DNA of 64,000 nt from Holophagales bacterium. Lineage in GTDB: Bacteria; Acidobacteriota; Thermoanaerobaculia; Multivoradales; JAGPDF01. The notes beneath the pieces were generated by a model that saw only the letters and a list, made by a program, of their open reading frames with translations, was not told the origin of the DNA and did no database searches. How positions within the stretch are numbered: position 1 is the stretch's first letter; every line of letters starts with the position of its first letter. This document shows, in pieces, positions 11,365-18,408 of the stretch. The translations under genes were made by a program, and so were the position numbers. The stretch spans positions 4,309,501 to 4,373,500 of the forward strand of contig CP064972.1 of assembly GCA_016699405.1 (NCBI GenBank). Reading direction: 5' to 3'.

Positions 11365-12063
11365 ATGGCGAACGAATCCCCCCTCCGGGCCGGCGCCGTC
11401 GTCGTCGCGGGCGAGGCCGCTGCCGCATCGACGATCGCCGTCGCGCTGGTCGAGGACGACACGCCGCTGCGCGAGGGGCTGCGGCGGATCCTCGAGTCCA
11501 CGCCGGGGTTCGCGCTTGCCGGGGCGTTCGGGTCGGTCGAGGAGGCACTGCGCCGCCCGGTCGAAACTCGGCCGCAGGTGCTGTTGCTCGACATCGGCCT
11601 GCCGGGGATGTCGGGCATCGAGGGGATCGCACCGCTGCGCCGTCGCTTCGGCGATCCGGCGGTGCTCATGTTCACCGTCTTCATGGACGAAGAGCGGATC
11701 TTCCGCGCCCTCTGCCACGGCGCGTGCGGCTACCTGCTGAAGAAGACACCGCCGCCCCGCCTGCTCGAGCTGGTGCGCGAGGCGCACGCCGGCGGCGCGC
11801 CGATGTCGCCGGAGATCGCCGCGCGCGTGGTGAAGATGTTCACCCGCTTCGCGCCGCTGCCCGGCACCGAGATGTCGCTCACCCCGACCGAGCAGAAGCT
11901 GCTCGCCCTGCTCGCCAAGGGCTGCACCTACGCCCAGGCCGGCGAGAGCCTCGGCATCACCTCGAACACGGTGCGCAACCACATCCGCGCCATCTACGAG
12001 AAGCTCGAGGTGCACTCGATGTCGGCGGCGGTCTCCAAGGCGCTGCGCGCCGGCCTGATCTGA
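11365..12063 (+). CDS. NarL/FixJ-family response regulator
   Basis: DNA-binding response regulator of 232 residues. A receiver domain spans about 24-140, with acidic pocket E30-D31-D32, phospho-acceptor D76 in LLLDIGLPG and a conserved lysine in GYLLKK. A LuxR-type HTH spans about 168-230 (LTPTEQKLLALLAKG, SNTVRNHIRAIYEKL). The first 23 residues are an Ala-rich extension. It ends 3 bp before the stop of the convergent giant sensor kinase, its most likely partner. It also lies divergent from the propeller-repeat gene, a plausible target. An ATG start in a 131-bp divergent region was kept because no better start is visible. Confidence 0.93.
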   Translation: MANESPLRAGAVVVAGEAAAASTIAVALVEDDTPLREGLRRILESTPGFALAGAFGSVEEALRRPVETRPQVLLLDIGLPGMSGIEGIAPLRRRFGDPAVLMFTVFMDEERIFRALCHGACGYLLKKTPPPRLLELVREAHAGGAPMSPEIAARVVKMFTRFAPLPGTEMSLTPTEQKLLALLAKGCTYAQAGESLGITSNTVRNHIRAIYEKLEVHSMSAAVSKALRAGLI

Positions 12064-12066
12064 CGC

Positions 12067-15000
12067 TCAAGGCGTAGCGAGAGGGACTGCGAGCCGGACC
12101 GTCGTGCCGGCGCCGGGGCGCGACTCGACGCGGATCGTGCCGCCGAGCTGCTCGGCTCGCCGCTCGAGGCTGGCGAGGCCGTGCCCGCCGCCCTCCTGCG
12201 CGACGAGCTCCGGGTCGAAGCCGCAGCCGTCGTCGATCACCTCGGCGAAGAGCTGCCGCCCCTCGAGCCGCACGCTGAGCGCAAGGTGCGTCGGGCGGCC
12301 GTGACGCACGGCGTTGTGCACGGCCTCCTTGAGAATCAGGTAGAGGTGGCGGCGACGTTCGTCCTTGAGCACGATGCCCGCGCCGGCCTCGGGGGCACAG
12401 AAGCGGAAGTCGACGCCGGCCCCTTCGCAGATCTCGCCGCCCAGCCGGCGGAGACGGCCGAGCAGGGACGGCAGGTCGTCCTTGGCCGGGTCCAGCGCCC
12501 AAGCAACGTCGCTCGTCGCGTCGACGAGCTCGCGCGCGCTCGCGGCGATCTCCTCGAGGGCGGTGTCGGCCGCGCTCCCCGGCGAGAGCTCGGGGCGCGT
12601 CATCTCGGCGAGCATCGCGACCCGCGAAAGCGACAGCCCGAGGTCGTCGTGCAGATCGGCCGCGATGCGTGCGCGCACCGCCTGCACCTCGCGCAGCCTG
12701 GCGAGCCGCTGGCGCACGGCTCCCAAGACGAGACCGCCGACGACGAGGAGCAACGCGACCTGGAACCAGAGCCGCCGCCAGAACGGCGGCTCGACGGTGA
12801 ACCCGAGCGTTGCGGGCTCGCCGCTGCGGCCGTCAGCGAGCATCGCGCGCGCCTCGATCGCGTAGGCGCCGGGCGCCAACCCGGCGAGATGCACGCGCCG
12901 TTCTCCCGCGGCGAGCGAGATCCAAGAGCCCTCGTTCAACCGGTACTGGTAGGTGAGACGGTGGCCGGGCCGCAAGTCGACGGCGGCGAAGGACACTTCG
13001 ACATGCCGGTCGCTCGCCGAGAGCTCGAGATCGGACAGCTGCGCGAGACCGCGCTCCGGCAGCGGCCGGCGCCGTCCGGCAACCCAGAGCTCGAAGAGTC
13101 GCATCGGCGGCGCGCTCGTCGGCATTTCGGGTCGGGGGCGCAACCGCGAAACGCCTCCGGCCGTGGCGATCCAGAGATCGCCCGCGCCGTCGACGGTCAT
13201 CGAGACGACCCCTTCGTTGGCGAGACCGGAGGCGCGATCGAAGTGGCGCACGCGGCCGCTCTCGGGGTCGAGGCGGTCCACTCCGCGCCGCGAGCCGATG
13301 TAGACCTGTCCGAAGCGGTCCGAGGCAAGAGCGACGATCTCGTCGCTCGCCAGACCCTCCGCGGTCCCGTAGCGTTTCCAGACCGGAGGATCGCGGTCCG
13401 GCGCCTCGAGCCGCGCCAGCCCCCGCCCGAGGACGCCCGCCCAGAGCCCGCCTCGGCGGTCGACCAGGAGGGAGCTGACGAAGCCGGCGGGCAGGCCGTC
13501 GGCCGACGGAGCGAAGTAGCGGAAGCGTCCGTCGCGGTAGCGCGCCACTCCGCCCTGCGAGCCGTCGCGGACGCTGAAGAAGCCCATCCACACCGAACCG
13601 TCGCGGCCGTCGGCGAAGGCGGTCGCCGTGTCGTAGGGCAGGCCTTCCTGGGCCTCGAAGCTCGTCCAGCGTTCCCGTTGCCGATCGAAGCGCGCGAGGC
13701 GGCTCCGCCTCGGCGAGAACATGCTCACCCAGATGTCGGAGCGCGCATCCTCGAAGAGCCGAAAGGCAGCGTCGTACCCCAGCCCGTCGGCCATCGTGTA
13801 ACGGGCCCGCGGCGGGGTCCGGGGCAGATCCTCGAGGCGACGTACCCGCGGGTAGCGCAGCACGCCGTTGAAGGTCGGCACCCACCACTCGCCGAAGCGA
13901 TCGACCAGCGTGACCTGGTTCTCCCCCCAGCCGCAGCTCTCGACCGCCTTCGGCATCGACAGCCGTGAGGACTCGAAGCGATCGCCCGAGAGCCGGTGAA
14001 CCGCTTCGCAGGCCGGGAAACTGACCGCGACGATCCCGCCGTGATGATCGGTCACCACCGACCCGACCTTGACGCTGGCGAGCCCCTCGTCGGGTCCCCA
14101 GCGCACCATGCCGGCGCGGTCGAGTCTCACCAGCCCGGCGCTCTCCGTGCCGATCCACAGGCTCTCGTCCCGGTCCTCCAGCAGGACCGACACGGTATGA
14201 CCGGGAATCCCGTGACGGTGGTCGAGCTCGCGCAGCGTCGTCGACTCGGCGACGTGCAGCTTGTCGCCGGCGATCAAGAGCGAGCCGTCGCGCGCCGCGA
14301 GGATGGCGTAGATCCGCTCCGGTCCGAGACGTCCGAGCGACTCGAAGGCGACCGCCTCGCCCGGCCTCGCCGGACGGCTCGCCGCACTCCAGTCCTGTGC
14401 CGGACGGAGGATCCGCTTCAGCGGGTATCCGATCGCACTCGCCGATGCGATCTCCTCCGGCAGAAAGGCGATGATCCGCTCCCCGGTGAGCCAGAGCCTC
14501 CCGGTCCGATCGCGTTCGAGCACTCCCGCGTTGGGATCCATCGCGCCACGCGGCACGTCGTAGAAACCGACGCGTCCGTCCGGCAGGCGCCGCACGAGAC
14601 CGTGGCTCGCACGGATCCAGAGCGAACCGTCCGCACCGTCCGCGAGGGCCGCGAGCGCCATCGGTCCTTCCTGCGGCCAGACGATCGCGAGCGGAACCTG
14701 CTCGAAGCGATCGAGCGCGGGGAGATAGCGATAGAGCGACTTGCCCGCGGTCAGCCACAGCTCGCCGCGCGCGTCCTCCAGCAGGTCGAAGACCGCGGGA
14801 CGAACCTCGTCGCCGACCAGCTCGCAACGGCGGAAGAGCTGCCCGTCCGGCTCGCGCCGTTCGAGCATCCGGACGACCGCATCGCCCGAGAGCACCCAGA
14901 GCGTGCCGTGGCGGTCCTCCACCACCTTGCCGATCCAGCCCGCGCCGAGACCGTCCGCGGTGCCGTAGTTGGTGAACGCCTGCCCGTCGAAACGCGAGAG

Positions 15001-15192
15001 GCCCGAGCTCGTGCCGACCCAGAGCAGGCCGGTTCGATCCTGCAGGAGCGCCGTCACCGTGTCGCCCGCCAGACCCTCCGCCGTCGTGAAGACGGTGACC
15101 GGCAACCGTTCGGCCAGCAGCGATGCCGAGCCGACTCCGGCCAGCAGGAGAGCGACGGCCAGCAGCCCGATCGCGCGGCGCATCGGGGACAT
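12067..15192 (-). CDS. Reg_prop/Y_Y_Y two-component sensor histidine kinase
   Basis: Membrane sensor kinase of about 1041 residues. The order is: signal peptide, a long periplasmic region of two-component-regulator-propeller repeats (motif DRxGxLWVGTxxGLxR, about 30-700), a Y_Y_Y domain (near 715-785), one transmembrane helix (about 790-812, LWFQVALLLVVGGLVLGAV), then a HisKA_3 dimerisation domain with H-box ADLHDDLG (H near 848) and a HATPase with EAVHNAVRHG, DDGCGFD and GHGL. No receiver or HTH is fused, so it needs a separate regulator; the NarL-type one ending 3 bp away fits. The start could be 15192 or 15183. Propeller kinases of this type often sense polysaccharide fragments, but no ligand can be inferred here. 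Confidence 0.9.
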   Translation of the reverse strand: MSPMRRAIGLLAVALLLAGVGSASLLAERLPVTVFTTAEGLAGDTVTALLQDRTGLLWVGTSSGLSRFDGQAFTNYGTADGLGAGWIGKVVEDRHGTLWVLSGDAVVRMLERREPDGQLFRRCELVGDEVRPAVFDLLEDARGELWLTAGKSLYRYLPALDRFEQVPLAIVWPQEGPMALAALADGADGSLWIRASHGLVRRLPDGRVGFYDVPRGAMDPNAGVLERDRTGRLWLTGERIIAFLPEEIASASAIGYPLKRILRPAQDWSAASRPARPGEAVAFESLGRLGPERIYAILAARDGSLLIAGDKLHVAESTTLRELDHRHGIPGHTVSVLLEDRDESLWIGTESAGLVRLDRAGMVRWGPDEGLASVKVGSVVTDHHGGIVAVSFPACEAVHRLSGDRFESSRLSMPKAVESCGWGENQVTLVDRFGEWWVPTFNGVLRYPRVRRLEDLPRTPPRARYTMADGLGYDAAFRLFEDARSDIWVSMFSPRRSRLARFDRQRERWTSFEAQEGLPYDTATAFADGRDGSVWMGFFSVRDGSQGGVARYRDGRFRYFAPSADGLPAGFVSSLLVDRRGGLWAGVLGRGLARLEAPDRDPPVWKRYGTAEGLASDEIVALASDRFGQVYIGSRRGVDRLDPESGRVRHFDRASGLANEGVVSMTVDGAGDLWIATAGGVSRLRPRPEMPTSAPPMRLFELWVAGRRRPLPERGLAQLSDLELSASDRHVEVSFAAVDLRPGHRLTYQYRLNEGSWISLAAGERRVHLAGLAPGAYAIEARAMLADGRSGEPATLGFTVEPPFWRRLWFQVALLLVVGGLVLGAVRQRLARLREVQAVRARIAADLHDDLGLSLSRVAMLAEMTRPELSPGSAADTALEEIAASARELVDATSDVAWALDPAKDDLPSLLGRLRRLGGEICEGAGVDFRFCAPEAGAGIVLKDERRRHLYLILKEAVHNAVRHGRPTHLALSVRLEGRQLFAEVIDDGCGFDPELVAQEGGGHGLASLERRAEQLGGTIRVESRPGAGTTVRLAVPLATP

Positions 15193-15374
15193 TGTCGCAG
15201 CAAATGCGGGCGACGCCCACTCGCCGCCCGCCGACGGCGTTGCCACCCCGCCCCTCGCCCGCGCACCCGCTCGCCGCGCGGCTCGCGCGGGAATCCGTGA
15301 GGCTGCAAGGACGAAGACTTTCGCCGAAACGCGGCTACGATTCGCCAAGCGAGCCCTCCCGAACGGAGCCGAAC

Positions 15375-16514
15375 GTGATCGTCACCGACCTTCCAACCCC
15401 CAGCATCCTGCTCGACGAACCGACGCTCGAGCGCAATCTCGCTCGCATGCGAGAGCGCCTCGCCCGGCTCGGCGTGGGGCTGCGCCCGCACGTCAAGACC
15501 GCCAAGTGCCGCGAGGTGATCGCGAAAGTGGGTCGTCCGGGCGAGATCGGGCTCACCGTGTCGACACTCGCCGAGGCAGAGCAGTTCCTCGCGGCTGGCT
15601 ACACCGATCTCGTCTACGCGGTGGGCATCGCCCCGGGCAAGCTCGCGGAGGTCGCCGCGCTGCGCCGGCGCGGAGCCGACCTCGCGGTGCTGCTCGATTC
15701 GATGGACGCCGCTCGCGCGGTGGCCGACCGCGGAGCGAACGAATCGACGCCGGTGCCGGCCCTCGTCGAAATCGACTGCGACGGCCAACGTGCGGGGATC
15801 GTCCCCGACGACCCGGAGCTACTCGCCATCGGCCGCGCGCTGCACGACTCGCCCGGTGCCGCGCTGCGCGGCGTGCTCACGCACGGCGGCGGCTCGTACG
15901 GCTGTCGCAGTGTGGCGGCGATCCGCGAGATGGCCACGCGCGAGCGAGGCGCCGTCGTCGCCGCCCGCGACCGGCTCGCCGACGCGGGGCTCCCCTGCCC
16001 CGTCGTCAGCGTCGGCTCGACGCCGACCGCCACCTTCGGCGAGTCGTTCGCCGGCGTCACCGAAGTGCGCGCCGGGGTCTACATGTTCCAGGACCTGGTG
16101 ATGGCCGGCCTCGGCGTCTGCACGCTCGACGACATCGCCCTCTCGGTGCTGGTCGCCGTCATCGGACATCAACCGGAGCGCGGCTGGCTGGTCACCGACG
16201 GCGGATTCACCGCCCTCTCGCGTGATCGCGGCACGGCCTCGCACGCGGTCGATCAGGGTCTGGGGGTGGTCTGCGATCTCGACGGCCGGCCGTTCCCCGA
16301 CCTCGACCTGCTCGTCGTCGCCACCAGTCAGGAACACGGAATCGTCGCGCGGCGAGATCGCCAGCCGTTCGATCTCTCCCGCTTCCCCCTCGGCACGCGC
16401 CTGCGCGTTCTACCCAACCACGCCTGCGCCACCGCGGCGCAACACAGCTACTATCACGTGGTGGACGGCGGCCGCGAGGTGGTCGAACGTTGGGAGCGCT
16501 TCGGCGGCTGGTGA
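15375..16514 (+). CDS. D-threonine aldolase / D-serine dehydratase-like PLP enzyme
   Basis: Fold type III PLP enzyme of 379 residues with an alanine-racemase-like N-terminal barrel. The Schiff-base lysine is K41 in RPHVKTAK, and the C-terminal metal pair typical of this family is H349 and C351 in PNHACAT. These support a divalent-metal-dependent D-threonine aldolase or D-serine dehydratase rather than a racemase; the two activities cannot be told apart here. GTG 15375 was chosen because GGAG lies about 8 bases upstream and it fits the family length. An in-frame ATG at 15123 would overlap the divergent sensor-kinase gene and add 84 Arg/Pro/Ala-rich residues. Cytosolic; isolated transcription unit. 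Confidence 0.88.
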   Translation: MIVTDLPTPSILLDEPTLERNLARMRERLARLGVGLRPHVKTAKCREVIAKVGRPGEIGLTVSTLAEAEQFLAAGYTDLVYAVGIAPGKLAEVAALRRRGADLAVLLDSMDAARAVADRGANESTPVPALVEIDCDGQRAGIVPDDPELLAIGRALHDSPGAALRGVLTHGGGSYGCRSVAAIREMATRERGAVVAARDRLADAGLPCPVVSVGSTPTATFGESFAGVTEVRAGVYMFQDLVMAGLGVCTLDDIALSVLVAVIGHQPERGWLVTDGGFTALSRDRGTASHAVDQGLGVVCDLDGRPFPDLDLLVVATSQEHGIVARRDRQPFDLSRFPLGTRLRVLPNHACATAAQHSYYHVVDGGREVVERWERFGGW

Positions 16515-16603
16515 GGCCCGCGCCTCCCGTCTCGGAGGGCCTGGCAGCGGGTCGGCGCCAGCTCTTGGAAACGCTACAATTCGCTCCAAGGAGCGGAAGC
16601 ACG

Positions 16604-16915
16604 ATGACTACGGACCCAGTCAGCCCTCTCCTGATCGATCGGGAGCGGCTTGCGGAGCTTTGTCGCCGCTGGAAGATCCGTGAGTTGGCGCTCTTCGGAT
16701 CGGTGCTGCGCGACGACTTCGGACCGGAAAGCGACGTCGACGTCTTGATCGAATACGAGCCCGGCACCACTCTCGGCTTCCGCGTCTTCGACCTCGAGCG
16801 TGAGCTTTCGGCGCTCTTCGGCGGTCGCCGGGTCGACGTCGTTCCACGGAAGTACCTCAACCGCCGGCTGCGCGACCGCGTCCTCGCCGAAGCCAAGGTG
16901 CAGTATGCAGCATGA
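16604..16915 (+). CDS. mntA: MntA-type nucleotidyltransferase antitoxin (copy 1)
   Basis: Minimal nucleotidyltransferase of 103 residues. The catalytic signature is intact: GSVLRDD beginning at G32-S33 and SDVDVLIE with D44 and D46, with a later Asp in RRVDVV. In the MntA/HepT family such proteins act as antitoxin by adding AMP to a tyrosine of the HEPN toxin. The start has AAGGAG about 10 bases upstream. The gene overlaps hepT by 11 bp. A paralogous pair lies at 31470-32133. The pair sits in an island with vapBC. Confidence 0.88.
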   Translation: MTTDPVSPLLIDRERLAELCRRWKIRELALFGSVLRDDFGPESDVDVLIEYEPGTTLGFRVFDLERELSALFGGRRVDVVPRKYLNRRLRDRVLAEAKVQYAA

Positions 16916-17267
16916 CGACCTCGTCTACCTCGGGCACATGCTCGACCTCTGCGACCGCATCGCGGGGCGCTGCGCCGGTCTCGACCGGGAGAGCTACGAT
17001 GCCGACGAAAACCTGCGACTCGCCCTGACCCATCTCATTCAGACGCTGGGCGAGGCTGCACGAAAGGTGTCTCGGCACACGCAGGACACCCATCCCGAGA
17101 TCCCCTGGGCCGAGATCGTCGGCATGCGTCACAAGATCGTGCACGACTATCTCGACGTGGACCTCGACCTCGTCTGGGACGTGGCGAGCACCGAGATTCC
17201 CTTGCTGCACGGTCTGCTGGAGAGTGTCCTGCCACCCGAGGAGCTCCCGCCGGAAAGCAGCCGCTGA
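16905..17267 (+). CDS. hepT: HepT-type HEPN ribonuclease toxin (copy 1)
   Basis: HEPN-domain protein of 120 residues with the canonical RX4HXY motif intact: R75, H80 and Y82 in GMRHKIVHDYLD. In this family the motif forms a metal-independent RNase site, and the tyrosine is the residue AMPylated by MntA. The ATG at 16905 lies inside the end of mntA, an 11-bp overlap that couples the two. Compared with copy 2 at 31750-32133 this copy keeps both its start codon and the catalytic histidine, so it is the likely active toxin. Confidence 0.88.
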   Translation: MQHDDLVYLGHMLDLCDRIAGRCAGLDRESYDADENLRLALTHLIQTLGEAARKVSRHTQDTHPEIPWAEIVGMRHKIVHDYLDVDLDLVWDVASTEIPLLHGLLESVLPPEELPPESSR

Positions 17268-17395
17268 CTGCCCGGGCCACCTGCTCCGCAATCAGCGCGG
17301 CAGCCCACCTCAACAGACGAACCCGTCGGGAGTCCGCGGAACATTGCCGCCCGGAAGGGCCCAGTGAGTCTCTCCCCTCGCGGAGTCGCCCGGCG

Positions 17396-17878
17396 CTACC
17401 GCAGCCGGCGCGGTCGCTTCGAGCGGGCCGGCCCACCTTGGTCGCCGACGGGGCGGAGCGGGTCGGTCCACGACAGGCCGGGGAATCGGGCGAAATCGGC
17501 GTCGGTGGAATAGAGCGTCGCGCCGTGCTCGATGGCGATCGCGGCCAGATGGGCATCCGACGTCAGGTTGCCGCCGGTGCCGATCCGTTCGAGCAACCCC
17601 AGGAGCCGCTCGGCGTGTTTCGCGCCCGCCTCGAGCGCTTCCACGTTCGGCCGGGCGAGCCACGACCGGACGATGGCCGTCGCCGCGGAAACCGGCAGCG
17701 GCCGGGTCTGGAGCGCCGGATGAGTCGTGAACCTCAGGAATCCGAGAATCGTCACCCACGCAATGCCCACCAGCTCCTCGCCGTTGAGGCACTCTTCCCA
17801 CACCGCTCGCGCCGACGCGTGCCGCGAGGCATCCGCGTCGTAGGCGTAGATCAGGAGGTTCAGGTCGGGAACGATCAC
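17396..17878 (-). CDS. vapC: VapC-family PIN-domain toxin
   Basis: PIN-domain RNase of 160 residues. Acidic residues expected for metal binding are seen at D5 (VPDLNLL), D108 (TSDAHLAAIA), and D126/D128 (YSTDADFARF). The IAWVTILGFLRF and GNLTSDAH blocks are typical of one VapC subfamily in which the second acidic position is poorly conserved. It overlaps the upstream antitoxin gene by four bases (ATGA), as usual for TA pairs. It converges with hepT copy 1 across 128 bp in which I see no further gene or hairpin. Confidence 0.85.
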   Translation of the reverse strand: MIVPDLNLLIYAYDADASRHASARAVWEECLNGEELVGIAWVTILGFLRFTTHPALQTRPLPVSAATAIVRSWLARPNVEALEAGAKHAERLLGLLERIGTGGNLTSDAHLAAIAIEHGATLYSTDADFARFPGLSWTDPLRPVGDQGGPARSKRPRRLR

Positions 17879-18135
17879 CGGCGCAAACGCTCGACCGCCG
17901 CTTCGGCCTCGAGCTGATCGGCGAGCTGATTGAGTCGGTCGCGATCGACTCCCGCCGCGAGACCGAACGAGTGCGGTGTCACGACGAAGCGCGAGCCCTT
18001 CGACGGGGCGGCGACCAGGCCGAGACCACGCCTCAGAGCGTCGTTCACCACCCGCTTCGGTCCCCCACCGGTGCGCCGCATCTCCTGCCGGATTCGGGCC
18101 GCCACATCCTCCTCGAGCGTCAAGGTGGTCCTCAT
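17875..18135 (-). CDS. vapB: Ribbon-helix-helix antitoxin of the VapBC pair
   Basis: Antitoxin of 86 residues. The N-terminal half has an RHH-like pattern (MRTTLTLEEDVAARIRQEMRR), a beta strand followed by a helix that would bind DNA as a dimer. The C-terminal half, with FGLAAGVDRDRLNQL, is the likely toxin-binding tail. First gene of the vapBC unit. A 12-bp palindrome 5 bases upstream of the start codon is a candidate operator for autoregulation. Confidence 0.8.
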   Translation of the reverse strand: MRTTLTLEEDVAARIRQEMRRTGGGPKRVVNDALRRGLGLVAAPSKGSRFVVTPHSFGLAAGVDRDRLNQLADQLEAEAAVERLRR

Positions 18136-18139
18136 GGGA

Positions 18140-18151
18140 GCATCATGATGC
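18140..18151. promoter_or_regulatory. 12-bp palindrome upstream of vapB
   Basis: Perfect palindrome GCATCATGATGC immediately upstream of the vapB start codon. RHH antitoxins usually bind short inverted repeats overlapping their own promoter, so this is a candidate operator. The assignment rests on position and symmetry only. Confidence 0.4.
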
Positions 18152-18258
18152 CGCGAATCGCCGGCGTCAAGGCTGGGCGGGTCAGCAGTCCCCGCGCGAC
18201 GGGAGGTGGAGCGCTCCGTTGCCCGGACAAGAGATCAGGCTCCACCGACGATTCGAAC

Positions 18259-18324
18259 TCAGACGATCCGCTTCCTGGTCATCGCCGGGAGCCGGTCCTT
18301 CACCCAGACCGCGGCCGCGGTGAC
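18259..18324 (-). pseudogene. Relic of a phnE 3' end
   Basis: Twenty-one codons plus TGA that resemble the last codons of the intact phnE at 32171-33271. The relic reads TAAAVWVKDRLPAMTRKRIV-stop; phnE ends IAATVWVMDLLSAKIRERIV-stop. 12 of these 20 positions are identical, and both end with the same stop. Upstream similarity fades within a few codons, so only the tail survives. Intact phnE also lies right beside an mntA-hepT pair, so the relic suggests the two TA loci share an ancestral neighbourhood. Chance similarity is possible given the short length. Confidence 0.5.
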
Positions 18325-18386
18325 ATTAACGTCCTGACGAACAGTGTGACAGAGAAGAGCGGCGGCACTCCGCGGCCTCCTCTTGG

Positions 18387-18392
18387 TATAGT
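18387..18392 (+). promoter_or_regulatory. Possible -10 element before the Ser/Thr kinase gene
   Basis: TATAGT lies 16 bases before the ATG at 18409 and would place the transcript start about 10 bases from the start codon. No Shine-Dalgarno sequence is seen there, so a very short leader is possible. No matching -35 element at normal spacing was found. Confidence 0.25.
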
Positions 18393-18408
18393 CTTGACGT
18401 AGATACTC

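Noticed and set aside
9044..11740. 898-codon plus-strand frame over the propeller gene
   Set aside because: Antisense shadow; no start context or domain, and it runs into the regulator gene.
18245..18265. GTTCGAATC motif on the minus strand resembling a tRNA T-loop
   Set aside because: Flanking arms do not pair and no cloverleaf fits; the phnE-tail similarity explains the neighbouring sequence.
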